A DNA stretch of 64,000 nucleotides, from NCBI RefSeq assembly GCF_000512585.2, contig NC_089243.1:868001-932000 (forward strand), written 5' to 3'. The DNA comes from Kwoniella bestiolae CBS 10118. Lineage: Eukaryota; Basidiomycota; Tremellomycetes; Tremellales; Cryptococcaceae. A program made the translations under genes and the position numbers. Shown here piece after piece: positions 1 through 11,589 of this stretch; positions within the stretch are counted from its first letter, which is position 1; each line of letters starts with the position of its first letter. The notes under the pieces were generated by a model. It was given only the letters and a program-made list of their open reading frames with translations, ran no database searches and was not told the origin of the DNA.

Positions 1-59
1 TCTCAGAAATCTTTCGCAAGTTGATTTCTGAACACTGACATAACGATCGATGCCCACAG

Positions 60-443
60 GTGCATATCATACAATACCATAAATTATCGTATCTCCTTGG
101 GCTAATTATCGTCTGCGCTCTCACCCTGCGTCCCCTGTCGCCTCGACCTGGCCCAAACACCATACAGTACGATTCCGATCGTTGTCCATCCATTGACTCT
201 CAGGACCATTATTTGCAAGGGGACTCGTCGAAGCCAAGACAGGTCACATCTCTTAGCCTGACGAGACGAAGCTCAGATAGTCCATCCACCATCCCGATCC
301 AGACCCAGTCAACATCCGAGCTCTCACACCCAGTTACTCCCCACCATTCAGGATCCATTACCTTGATATACCCCATCACTCCGCACGCGACGATCGACCC
401 AGCAATACGAATTGATCAAGAACGATCCGGTCTAAACCACTAG
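60..443 (+). CDS. Possible last exon of a gene entering from the left edge (partial)
   Basis: The frame is open for 127 codons directly after a good 3' splice site (tgcccacag, ending at base 59) with a CTGAC branch-like motif upstream, and ends at TAG. There is no ATG at its start, which fits an internal or terminal exon rather than a first exon. The product begins with a hydrophobic stretch (LSYLLGLIIVCALTL) that could be a membrane segment, then turns Ser/Thr/Pro-rich with many His and Ile. I do not recognise the protein. The long open frame plus acceptor is suggestive only; chance cannot be excluded without the sequence to the left. Confidence 0.35.
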   Translation: MHIIQYHKLSYLLGLIIVCALTLRPLSPRPGPNTIQYDSDRCPSIDSQDHYLQGDSSKPRQVTSLSLTRRSSDSPSTIPIQTQSTSELSHPVTPHHSGSITLIYPITPHATIDPAIRIDQERSGLNH

Positions 444-1163
444 TGGACCACGGTCCACGGTTCGTGATATCGGTGGTATCGTTCGGCCCCTTTGCCTGGG
501 AGGGGATGTGGATAGAAAGACGTGCGAAGAGGGATGCTACAAGGACCTCTTGTACTTGTCTTGCTCATACTTCCAGTGTGACACTTTTCCGTCCAAAATA
601 TACATTGACTATACATGAAGTTACTCATTTGCGAATAGTATTCTGATTTGTTATTGGAAATCAACGCTTTGTCTCATGTCTACTCGTACTGTTCTTCCTT
701 TTACGCCGCATTACCTGATCCCCCTATCGAACGATGTTCGAGTTTCAAGCATGGTACATATTGGCAAACCATCTTGATTCTCAGAGACATACAGTAATTC
801 GTACTGTGTTGTAGAAATGCATTCATTGTAGGGACGCACCATAAAATTTATGATGACTCTACTTGTATCAATCTCCAGTATTCAGTGTTGAGACTGTACA
901 GTATTCCATCGTCAGTCGTACAGTACAGCCATGACATCCTCTGTACAATTTATGTAAACGTCGGTATCGATAGCGTAAGAGCATTGGATGTCAAAGTGTA
1001 TTACACCTCTTGATCAATGAAGTACAACCGATATGCATATATATGTATGTTGGATCATGCACAAGCAGATTTAATTACAATAAGCAAATGTTCGATACCA
1101 TGTTATTTACATTTTTAGTCTTGTCTCTCTCGTCCACATCCCACTTGGGCTTGAGAAGATCGA
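444..1163. other. Intergenic, no supported gene
   Basis: No long or conserved frame is visible. The stretch is AT-rich with TATA-like runs (for example around 1035-1050). It probably holds the 3' ends of the left-edge gene and of the phosphatase gene, which converge here. Confidence 0.5.
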
Positions 1164-4100
1164 TCAAACCCACTTCAACGGACCATCCCCCGCAGGCGTA
1201 ACGGAATGTTTGATCCCTCTATCCTTGTACTCCGACCCCTGTCCAAGACCAGGAGAAGGAGAGGGTTTCGGCGTGGTGATAGAAGTTGTATTTAGTGGTC
1301 TGAGGGATTCCAAGCCTGCTTTGGAGACTCTTCGGCCTGGTTGCAGGGTCGTACGGTCCACTGGGGCTCTGCGGTCATCATTATATCATCAGCTTTGATC
1401 GATCATCATTATATCATTAGCTTCGATCGATCATCTATGAGACATCTGTACACTTATAGGATCAATGCTCCTGTCCAACAGTACTTGGGGTACTATCTGA
1501 TAAATTTCGATAAAGCGTAAAATCAACCCACCTTCGATGATGAACCCACTGTCCATTCTTCCTCACCTCCCTTTCATCTCCCACCTGTCGTCTATTCTCG
1601 TCCGCATCCTCCTCACCCTTCTTTTTATCCCTCCCCTCCCCTTCTTTCGAAGTACCTTCGATCGGAGAGATCCTATTGACAGAAGAAGTAATATCCAAAC
1701 TATGCGACCACGTAGGCGGCAAACTCTCCCTCGTCCTATTATTGCTCTTCCTCCTCTCCTCTTCTCCCGAACTATCTTCCTCCCCTCCATTCCTCGATCT
1801 AGACCTACTGGAATGTCCATGACCAGACCCATTTGAGGAATCTCCATGAACCCCGCCAGATTGTTTCAACCCTAGTTCGGATTCTTCAAATTGCATCAGT
1901 TCAGCTACGAAGCCTATATTCGGTGAGATGCCTTTCCTCCGTTCAGCGACGTATGCATAGGACGTTTTCAGTGTCCATGCGTTGGCGTGGATTAGGTAGG
2001 CGAGGACGACGGTGACGGATCGGGATTTGCCGGCTTTGCAGTGGACATAGGTCGGGGCGGAGTGGAGTCTTGCGTCGTCTGGGTGATAAGTCAGGGGCAT
2101 CAGCCGAGTCTCCAATCAGTGACAACTGGACGAGCAGGAACGGAGTGATTAGAAGGAAAAACCAACATCACGAAATGAAGGAGTAGAACAACTTCCAGAG
2201 AATTGTAGGATACGGAAAAGGACTCCGAAAGATATAAAGCCAGAATAAGAGTAGCTTGAGACGACACCAACACTCACCTAAGAACCCACAAGACTCCCTC
2301 ATCCCCCTCCCTACCCCCGACTCCTCTACGATATCCCTCATAGGTATCCTATGGTACCTATCGAAATTATCCCTCAACTTCAACGTCGCATCATCATCAC
2401 ATTCCAGCGCGACGTTCAATATCCGCTTCACACCCAGCTTCTTAAGATGATTGACATCATCGGTACTGGTAATTTCCGGTCCGAGGTATAAGAACGAGGG
2501 AAGGATAGTAGATACAATAAATGGCGCGATCCCGTTTTTACCTGCTCCAGCGCCTTCTTCTAAATCTGAATTTGATTTGTCTTTGGCAAAACCCCATGAT
2601 TGGCCTGGTAATGGGGTTTTGGGCTGGTCCGCTCCTACCATATCTTCATCGCGCCCCACTAGGTGCTTGACATCGCCAAAACTACTGGGTGAGGGAGGTA
2701 ATTTCGATTGTTCATAGCATAACGTTTGGAACGATCCTGATCCTGTCGATCCCGGTTTAGGGTTGGGCGATTTAGGTATATTCAATGTAAATCCAGGTGA
2801 ACGAGGTGACTTGATACCAGTACTGGTAGTGTGGGTATTGACAGACAATAAGTCCGATTTGGATTTTGGAATGAACCCTGCACCGGGTGTTGGAGGAGGT
2901 CGGTCATTGTCCAGATTGAACGAACCGATAGTAGCGCTTTTCAAAGGCTTGTCAAGATTCAGACTCAATTTCGGGGTACGCCGGGAAGTTGAGGGACCGT
3001 TCATATGGGTTCCACTACCACCTGTAATAGACAGAGAAGGTAGATTGCGTCTGTTGGTATTGTCAGGTCTGAGGGAGGGCATCGAGGGACGCTGGTTAAG
3101 TGCTCTTGGAGGGGATGAAGGTGGGATAGGAGGTGGGACGGGCGATACGTCATATGCGGGGGCAGATTTCGGTGGAGGGAGTGATGTAGCCAACGAAGGT
3201 CGACTGGAAGTACTGTTCTCTCCGCATACCAACACATCCTGAGCGTTCGATGAAGATAACACACTGGTCCAACCGCCTTTCAATACTTTCACAGTTGATT
3301 CTGAATGTTCGAGTAAAGCCTTGATTATCCCATATAGTACTTTTGCTAATTCGTCCATAGCTGTCAATCCGACAAGGACCACATCGAGATGTTTATCTGT
3401 TTCCAACCCGTCCCATACAGATCGTCCAGCTTGGGTGGATACGAACCCGCCAAGAGATTCCCAGTTCGTCGTACCCTGACCGCCTGGAGATTTCCGTAGT
3501 CGCTTGAAAATGAGAGATGGTATGGAAATATTGGCTGAGCGGGGTAAATGAGAATCAAGGAATGAACCCAACGGTCTAGTATCGATGATCAACAGTTGTG
3601 GAGATGTCTGTAGTAATCGTAGTGTCTCGTCTACATTGATCGTTTCACCTTCAAAGACGGATAATGATTGTGGTTGTTGCTGCTGTTGTTGTTGGGAGGT
3701 ACGCATGAAGTCAGGAGTAGGAAATCCGCTGGAGTCTTTCTCCGAGTCCGAGGCGGGTAGAGGAGAATCTAGTGGTCTGGCTCGTAGGTTCTGTCGTACG
3801 GTCTTACGAAGGAGTGAAAGATCTTGCAGCTCGTTAGATAGGGAACTTGCACCTATCATCATCACACAATATCAGTCATGGTCCATAGATCTGCTCGTCT
3901 GGTCTTTGTTGAGAAAGGGAGACAAGAGAGATGCGACTCACTATCACTCATGACCGAACTAGCCGTCATAGGTCTATTCGCCTCCATCTCATCTCGCTGA
4001 ATTACTATCTCCTCATCCAGTCCTACCGTTTCCCGAGCCTTTCCAAGATTCAACGGTACAGGTCTCCTCTTCGTTCCGACCGGACTCTTCTCTCTACCTA

Positions 4101-4455
4101 TTTCTAATCCCAACGGTGTGGACTTCGATCTGGCAGGGAATGTACCATTCGTCTTGATCTTCGATTTAGTGGGCGACGAAGCTTTAGCTTGTGATGGAAA
4201 AGGTTGTTTGGCCGAGGTGGGTTGAGGCGAGTCAACGAGATAGGGTAATCCGGGCGAAGATGATCGTGAGGACGAGGCGCTCGAGCTTGGTGATCCATTT
4301 ACATAAGTGAATTCTTCCTCACGGCTGCCCACACCGAGGAATCCAGGATAGAAGGTGGAGGACGATATGCCATTTGTGGCTGCAGGAGGAGGGGGAGGGG
4401 GAGTGGACCGGTAGGGTTGAGAGGATCGTTTGGGACTTTGACTTTGGGTTGACAT
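1164..4455 (-). CDS. Rhodanese + dual-specificity phosphatase (MAPK-phosphatase type)
   Basis: Dephosphorylates phospho-Ser/Thr/Tyr, most likely on a MAP kinase, judging from family architecture. Four exons: 4455..3942, 3852..2278, 2078..1532 and 1368..1164, summing to 946 residues. Residues 1-170 are Ser/Pro-rich and disordered. A rhodanese/CDC25-like module lies at about 238-390 (IIDTRPLGSFLDSHLPRSAN); its usual Cys loop is not evident, so it is probably a docking module. A long Ser/Pro linker follows, then the DSP domain at about 615-770 with the HCX5R signature HCKAGKSRS (Cys710, Arg716). The last exon was chosen because it restores a shared frame (RRAPVDRTTLQPGRRVSKAG); reading through instead ends 23 codons later at 1462. 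The start is the first ATG, followed by an S/P-rich tail. Substrate is inferred, not shown. Confidence 0.85.
1380..1435. repeat. 28-bp direct tandem duplication in the last intron of the phosphatase gene
   Basis: Two adjacent 28-base units (1380-1407 and 1408-1435) differ at only two positions and each end in GATCGATCATC. They lie within the intron between the last two exons and lengthen it to about 163 bases. Confidence 0.8.
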
Positions 4456-5285
4456 GTTGCTGTTGCGTATGTGGTTTTGACTGATGATTTACTGTCTTGA
4501 GACCTAATATACAATTTTGATATCGATATGAACAGCTTTTGCGTTGATTCTATACCTTGAGGCTGTTTACAGACGACTTGCACGGACCAAGTTCAGCTAG
4601 AAGGTATTGTGTACGCTCTACTCTAGCTGGGCATGGTTTGGTTGATTTGATCCGAGACTATTGACCTGGCTAACCTTTATTCCGCCTAACCCTTCTTTCG
4701 GATGTTCCAATGTAAGCAAATGCTGGATCGAACGCGTTGATCTAGGTCATACGGACAGTAAGGGATGAGGCTAGAAGTACAAAGAGTGGATATATGTTGA
4801 TACGGTGCTGATGAAAGGAAAGTAAAAGGTGATACTGTATAGGATGTTGAAAGGTGGGTTATGGGTGGTTGTGGTGGTTAAGGTGGTGGGTATCAACTTG
4901 ACACCTGACGCGAACCTGTTACTATTACTTGCTACTCAATCAAATGAACCAGCGTTTCAGAGTGGCTCATCCCTGAATTGCATACATGAAATAACGTTAC
5001 CGCCTCAACTTTACTTTGGCCCGTTGATCTACTCTACGATCCGCAGGCTAAGATGACCAACGGGACATGCATGTAAAAAAAACAAGCTGAGCTGTACCCT
5101 CCGTTCGTGCATAGTATACGAATAATACACAGCGACAGAGCTAACACGGACCAGATGAACCTGAGAAGACTGTTAATAAACACCGTGTTAAAGGCACATA
5201 GCCCTTGTCCCTTGTTCCTTCTTATGCTTAAGCTTAGATATCAATCAACATGTCAGTCGTACAAGGCAGGCATACATTACAAACA
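4456..5285. other. Intergenic: promoter side of the phosphatase, 3' side of the CCDC25 gene
   Basis: No conserved frame on either strand. It should hold the phosphatase promoter and 5' leader. A GT-rich tract (ggttgtggtggttaaggtgg) sits near 4865. Confidence 0.5.
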
Positions 5286-6476
5286 TCACATGAAATCATC
5301 ATCGCTCCATTGTTCTTTCTCCGCAAACGCTTCTTCGGTGAACATCCCATCGTACGAACGAGCCTTCTTTTCTTCTTCCCATATCTTCTTTTGTTCCTGT
5401 TCTTTCTTTACCTATATAGTGCGTTGGCGAACGTCAGCTCACTATGACAGACAATTCTTCGATGAGTATAGCTTACCCTATCTATCGCTTCAACTTTCTT
5501 TTTTTTGCCTTCTTCCCTCAACCTTTCCTGTCGTTCTGCTTCGTGATCCACTTCTTTCTCTATTTTCGTCTTATTCAGTCGATTCACAATGGCGTTATCT
5601 CGTGATGGTACGTGTACTGATTGATGAGCATCGCTGCGTCAATAAGCAACTCTCACTGCTTGAGGTAATACAGCAGAGACTAGCAGCTGGGAATGAGTTA
5701 GATTACCACTTACCTCGCTTCACCTTCTTGTCCGAGTGGAAGGATACTTGCCCAACAGCCATATCACCCGATTTCTAAGTCGAAAAGATATGAGCTATCG
5801 AATCCATAAGGTGAAGTGATTATGCCAGCTCACCTTGAGATTGGTAAAAGGTGTATATATGACCTATAAACTGTTTATCAGCTTACGGTCCATCCTTCAG
5901 GAACGATTAAGCTCACAGTAATATTATCTTTTTTGTTCCCTGAACGGATTGTCAGCTGCGTTCCATGGTAGAGGATGCTACAGCTCACCCTCTATACTAT
6001 TCGCCTTAACCAGCTGAGCCAGATCCATCACCAGAGCAGGCGGGAGTTTATCCCATTCTCCATGCGACTGCTCGGCCATCTGGCGAAGATACACATGCGC
6101 AGATGAGAGCTTACTGCATTACTCATGTCAGCTGCGCACCTTTTAGAGACGCGAACAGAGGAACTCACTCGACATGGAACCATATATCCGTTGGTAGGCC
6201 GTATTTTAGTAATTCCTCATCTACATGAACATCATCAGCTTAGAGGAAAGATGGGAGAGACGAGGGGTGACGGACGGACTTTCGACTTTATCTCTTCCCC
6301 TGTATGATAGTGTTGCGATCAGCTGGATGCTCAATCTCGGGCTCGACAGCTGAGACTTACATATAGATCGTAGCCGGTGGACTGACAGCTGTTTATCATT
6401 GTCAGCGTGATTCTCCGTCGAAAGATATGGGTGTTATTGAGCTGGACTTACCTTTCGATGTGAAGAAGATGACCAT
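5286..6476 (-). CDS. JLP2: CCDC25 / Jlp2 family protein (NFACT-R, DUF814)
   Basis: A 209-residue protein from ten exons: 6476..6452, 6388..6361, 6299..6280, 6220..6169, 6113..5989, 5939..5917, 5863..5834, 5774..5714, 5616..5477, 5411..5286. It follows human CCDC25 (about 208 residues) nearly end to end. It starts MVIFFTS, contains GLPTDIWFHVDKLSSAHVYL, VKANSIEG, VIYTPFTNLKK and DMAVGQVSFH, then a Lys/Glu coiled coil, and ends in the acidic DDDFM. The NFACT-R domain is shared with NEMF/Rqc2-type ribosome-quality-control proteins and human CCDC25 is also reported to bind DNA; the yeast role is less defined. The gene is very intron-dense (nine introns in 630 coding bases), and intron 3 uses an unusual GTCCGT donor that the homology requires. 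It diverges from the ELYS gene. Confidence 0.93.
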
Positions 6477-6882
6477 TTTTCGTGGATTACCTGATTGTCT
6501 ATCCGTGGATGATGGTATTGATACCAATCGTCAGGTGATATTGTCGTGTTCTATCTATTTCTCTTGGTTTATCGTTGTCTGCATGCATGCATGCATGCAG
6601 AGTGGAAATGTTGAAACAGATGCAATGTTTCAAGTGAACATCCTCCACCGACTCTCTGGTTGCTGCTATTTCAAGTTAATCCCGTAAGTATCGGCGAGTG
6701 TGGCACTTGAGCACATGGATGCCCCGCGTTTTTGATTTCTTCGGTTCTAGCTTAGCTTTGAACAACGAGGCTTCACGTCCATGTTGATGGTATTCCTTCA
6801 TTCCTTCTGGCATCAACCGGTGAGAACAGCTCAGACACTCTTGATTCCAAGGCAAGATCTCGAAGCGAGACCATCCACTATC
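6477..6882. promoter_or_regulatory. Divergent promoter region, CCDC25 gene and ELYS gene
   Basis: 406 bases separate the two start codons and read outward on both sides, so both promoters must lie here. The region contains the 22-base TGCA palindrome listed separately. No clear TATA box is seen. Confidence 0.55.
6579..6600. repeat. Perfect 22-bp palindrome built from (GCAT)n
   Basis: A CTGCATGCA...TGCATGCAG run with four tandem GCAT units. It reads the same on both strands and lies between two divergent genes. It could be a simple microsatellite or a binding site array for a TGCA-type factor. Confidence 0.8.
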
Positions 6883-9481
6883 ATGTCCTCGGTAAGCTCT
6901 ATACGCTGCGACTTTTAGTCGAATTTAGCTGACTTTCATGTCATTTTTGATTCGCACTTGTAGATCGACGAGTTCGCCATACCCAATACGATCCTTCGTC
7001 ATTTCGACCTATCGTCTACACCATGGAACGACCTTACTTCGCCGTCTATTGAAAAGCGAAGGAAGGAGTTACCGGAGGCGAAGCTGTTCTTTGATAGGCT
7101 ATTGGAACTGGTTGGATTGGATGGTACGTATTGCTTTCCTTAATTTGCATTCCGACTTCATCGCACCTTGGCTCATCCGTTCTGCTTTGTGTAGGTGCAT
7201 CGCTGTACCCTCCCAATACACCCGCAGCCATACGTAGATTATTACATTCCATCCATTCCCTCGAGTTGGACAGACTGAAGAAGGATTGTTTCTACTATTA
7301 TCTCCTGAAGGATTACGATTCCTCCTCTGCTATCCAGCTACAAGCTCAGCCATCTATGGAAATCGACGAAGAGAACGAAGGTGGTTCAAGTATTAATGGT
7401 AAACTACCCAATGTACATGGTGTACCTAGCAAGGCTCAAAGTTTCGCTAAGAAACGATGTATGCCTTTGACCTGGATTAGGTTTATGGATGGTTATTGGG
7501 CTTTGGACCATGGTTTATATGATGTAAGCATTGCTTATCTTCCCCCTTCATATGTCGGGTACCATCCACTGACATATCTTGTTAGACCACCGTATCATCA
7601 CTATCTGACCCATCAATAACCACCCTAAACTTTGTTCCCTCAATCCTACAAACGCTATACAAGAACGTCGCACCCTCCTCTCACGCCTTAGATCTCATTT
7701 ACAACTTCCTCAACTCCACTCACCCAGAATTGGCAACAAGGGAAGAAGAAGACATACGACTAATCTCCCTCGCCTCGGCTGGAAGCCTCTCTCAAGCATT
7801 TGCATTGATTAGATCCAACGAGAGCCCAGAGGAAAGGAGAAGACAAAGAGAGTTAGTATGGTTATGGATCCTTGGTTCTTCTTCGGTAGGGAACAGACAG
7901 CAACAGCACATCCAGACAAAATCGCTGAAAGAATTATTACATATCCCCTTATCGCCCGAGGAGAACCAGCATCTCCTTGATTTCCTTATTCATCCTCCAC
8001 GACGCAATATCCCAGCAGAGGGATTAAGCATGTTACATGACTTGATCACATTGCGCTTGATCCACCAGGGTCAGTATGCCGAGTCGTTGATGTTGGATAA
8101 ACAATTATCTGGAAGTGGCGAGAAGGAACGTCAGAGTCGTAGAGAGATGGTCAGGGAGTTCATATCGATCTTACCTAAAGCTCAGAGAGACGCTTTGTTG
8201 TTCGACATGGAATCCAACAGCGCTTCTCAGGTGAATGGAAATGGGAATGGAAATGAAGCGAGCGAAGATATAGACATGTCCTCTTCATGGGTGAACGTCA
8301 ACACCACTGCTCCTTCGAACGGTCCTTCATACGCTCAAATCGCCTCTGAACCACCTACCATCCCTCTTCCATCGGCTGTTCCCCCTCAACCCACCCCAGC
8401 TACTTCAGCATCAACTTCGACTTCCACACCGGCGCCTGTAGCTGCCCCCACGCCAATCAAGGCATCTACAACCCACACATCATTATTCACCGCCTCCCAA
8501 AATCCCTCTATCCCATCACCTCAGAAACCCTCTTCACCCTTCTCCGGTCCACCGCGATTCTCCAATTCGACTTCTGCTGGTCCATCCTCTGCCGCTGCAG
8601 GTCAGATACACTCACCCCGAAGAGTCTTATCTGGAAGTCCATTCAACTTACCTCCCAGCTCCAAACCTAAAGGTAGTCCAGCTACCACACCTAGATTACC
8701 CAAGACTATCATCAACGATGATGATGAGGATGAGGAGGACGGTTCGGTATTAGGGAGGAGGAGCACAGTCAGAGGGAAGGGGAGGGGTAGCACAAGACTG
8801 GGTAGGGGCGCTTCGATGAGTGTCGAACCTGAACCTGAACCATCAGCTTCAGCTGAATTGGAGAATGTAGAGGAGAATCATCCTATTGAAACCATAAATG
8901 AAGAACCTTCTTCCTCCACCCAGCCTCAGCATACCGAACCTCCCAAATCAATCAGACGATCTAGGAAAGTAGTATCAGGCAAAGAGAAATCAAGGGAAGG
9001 AAGTATCACTCCACCCAGATCAAGGTCCAGACAACCTACTGAACCTATCACACCAGGACTCAACGGTATGCCAGGAGCATTCTCTCAAGATGATGAGATG
9101 CCCCCTCCCCCTCCGAAATTACCTGAGAGTGTTCAGCGAGGCGGTAGATCCCGTATTACAAGATCTGCCTCGCGAGCAATTCTGGACCTGGATGATGGAG
9201 AAGAAGAGGACAAACATTCTCCTCCTCCTACTAAGAAACCTAAATCTACGAGAAAACCCAGAGCTAGTCTGGCACCTAGTGATATTTCCGAGGTGGGGAG
9301 TGTTACGCCCAGTGTGCGGAGGTCTACTAGGAGTAGAACCGGAATGTCGGTGGGGCCTTCGGAACAGGGGAGTCCGACGCCTAGTCTCGGTGGGAGGAGT
9401 AACGCGGGCACTGGAGATATGAGGAGGAACACTAGAGCGGGGAGCGCGACGCCGAGAAAAAGTACGAGAAGTAAGAGGTAG
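6883..9481 (+). CDS. ELYS-domain nuclear pore protein
   Basis: A 797-residue protein from four exons: 6883..6891, 6964..7123, 7195..7523, 7586..9481. The first coding exon is nine bases (M-S-S). Residues 1 to about 330 are helical and carry the fungal ELYS-like pattern, including PLTWIRFMDGYWALDHGLY (about 151-169) and a helical repeat downstream (SLSQAFALIRSNESPEERR). The C-terminal half is disordered, rich in Ser, Pro and Thr, with repeated basic RSTR/RKST clusters and one acidic DDDEDEED tract, ending STRSKR; such basic tails could bind DNA or chromatin. ELYS-family proteins sit at nuclear pores. Family assignment rests on pattern, not on a search. Neighbours are unrelated in pathway. Confidence 0.75.
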
Positions 9482-9985
9482 TGTCGATAGAATCTTGGTA
9501 GATATGAGTGTAGTCGAGGTGAGATGTAGCGAAGTTGAAAGCTATGTCATTGTACCTGGTTTGGACACGGGGTGTCTCTTTATTGATGAGCATGGAGCAT
9601 GGATGCTTTGATGAAATATGAGGCAGAAGTTGGATCTCTGAAGCAAGCAGTTGAGGTACGACGAATGACTTACACGGTAGTCACCGAGTATTCTGTATTC
9701 GCGTCGCTTCTAAGAAGAACGTCATAGCCTTTACCGAGAAAGTGTGTACTTGGTCAATCTATGAGGTTGATAAAGTATGTATTTTGCACAAATGAGAACA
9801 TCATAGCGACTAGCGTAAAGCAATACCTTGCCAAGGACTATGGGTTTCTCTCGACAGATATAGTCATCATCCAAGATATATCCTGTTCCTCAGCTCTTTG
9901 ATCATCTCTCTCAAAACTATATATCATTAATCCACTCAAGACAAAGCTATGATAATATCGATATAACCCCATCCAAAGCAAAGAA
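9482..9985. other. Intergenic between ELYS gene and IMPACT-domain gene
   Basis: No supported frame. The two flanking genes run in the same direction, so this holds one 3' end and one promoter. An AT-rich tatatatcattaatcc-like stretch at about 9919-9935 is a possible core promoter element. Confidence 0.5.
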
Positions 9986-11214
9986 ATGACATCGACCAAG
10001 CGCCCCTCCTCCCCTTCTCCAACTCCAATCGACCCACCAGCAGCACCACCAACCAAGAAACCCCGGTCCTCTCCACCACCAGCTTCGACCAAATCCATGT
10101 CGTTGCACTCATGGCTCCACCCCACCTTCCCACCTCCCCTTCAATCCCACTCACCCCCCCTCCATTCCTCCTCGTCAACCTTCCTATCATTCACACTCTC
10201 CCACCTCCCTCCATCACATATCACGTCCCTCCCATCGCTCGAAAAAGAATGCCGCCGGATAGTCAGGGAGTTGAACGTCGTTGCGTTAGTTGGCGATTTG
10301 GTATCCAAGAATGACGAAGGGGCGTTTCAGGATGGGGAGGGGAGGGTGCAGGGAAGGGGGAAAGAGAGGGTTAGAGAGCCTGATCATCGGATGTGGGCGG
10401 TTAGGACATTGGCGTTGAGAGAGGGGAGGGATGGGACGGGTGGGGAGGGGGATTATCAGGTGGGTGTCTATCCCCTTCTCCATCTTTGCCTTGTTTCGAA
10501 TACTGGGTGGGAAGGATTTGTTGCTCTACATTCTTCACCTCTTGTCTGATGTTCAACACCGCTCATAATCTTTTGACTCTTTTGGCTGTGCAATTATCGT
10601 AACTTAAGGAAGACAGCTAATTCTTTTATCCGATGGGATAGCTCCTCGAAGCTTCTTTTGATGATAATGAGAAGTACGGCGGACAGACTATCCTGAAAGC
10701 TCTGAGGGAGAATAATGGGATTGACGTTCTGACTGTATGTTGTAGATGGGTGAGTGGTATGAGTTCATCATGCCTGCGTCACTGTGCAAATCCACAAGTG
10801 TATAAATGCATAGGGTGCTGATCATCGTTGTGCGTATGTAGTACGGCGGCGATATGATAGGAGTGAGTCTACCGCTCCCCCTCATGCGTGTAACTGATAC
10901 TCATGTGATTCTGCACAACCTAGCCTATCCGATTCCAGCACATAACAACCACAGTACTCACATCCCTCAAATCGACCCTGAAACTCATGACACTCCGAGA
11001 CCTACGTACGAGTCTGGGAACGCTCGACGAGGAAATCGCATCGCTCAGATCCGGTCTAGCGCCAAGTCAAGGGGAGCAAAATCCAGCTCAGAATGGTGAT
11101 AGTGGGAAAGGCAAGTACGATGAGATAGAGGATGAGAAGAAATTGGAGAGGTTGGTTGTGGCTCGAGAAAGGACGAAGGACGCTTTGGAGAAGAAGTTGG
11201 GTAAACCGACTTAG
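9986..11214 (+). CDS. IMPACT-domain (UPF0029) protein
   Basis: A 297-residue protein from four exons: 9986..10459, 10642..10749, 10842..10862, 10924..11214. After a Pro/Ser-rich N-terminus, residues about 155-235 match the Impact N-terminal fold: DDNEKYGGQTILKAL, VLTVCCRWYGGDMIG and PIRFQHITTTVL correspond to the DDGE..A....L, VVVSRWYGG..LG and RF.HI motifs of Yih1/IMPACT. IMPACT proteins restrain Gcn2 by competing for Gcn1 through an N-terminal RWD domain; no RWD is evident here, so that role should not be assumed. Exon 3 is a 21-base microexon coding YGGDMIG, the core of the motif, so skipping it would remove the signature in frame. The C-terminus is a Lys/Glu-rich coiled coil. Confidence 0.8.
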
Positions 11215-11589
11215 GGTGAACTTCTGGGTTGCACAAGACGGAGAGTGCACACATGTCTCGTCAATCGACCGCTTGATGAACTCATCGTTAGGTAGTCACA
11301 TCGTCTTGCCTCCGAAGGCGATTGAGACATCATGGGCACGTCTCATGTCAGATACAACGAGATGGATCGCTCTGTCGATGTGGTGCGGGAGAGGCTACTA
11401 AGACTTAGCAATGTCTGATGGTGACGGGTAGACGTTGAGTGGAGAATCCATAAATGCATTATGCAAATGTTGTATTTTATACTTTCCATACCATGAGATC
11501 ACACAGCCCGTCTTTCACCAGAATAAGCATGTGATCCTATCTTTCCTAACCCACTAAAATGCCCAAATGCCTGTCTCTTCTTCATGCGT
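11215..11589. other. Convergent 3' region, IMPACT gene and HSP10
   Basis: No conserved frame. Both genes end here, so it should hold two 3' UTRs. Confidence 0.5.

Noticed and set aside
2763..3242. 159-codon plus-strand frame
   Set aside because: Antisense to the Ser/Pro-rich linker of the phosphatase; a low-complexity shadow.
5107..5778. 223-codon plus-strand frame
   Set aside because: It lies antisense to the CCDC25 exons and introns, which are supported by end-to-end homology.
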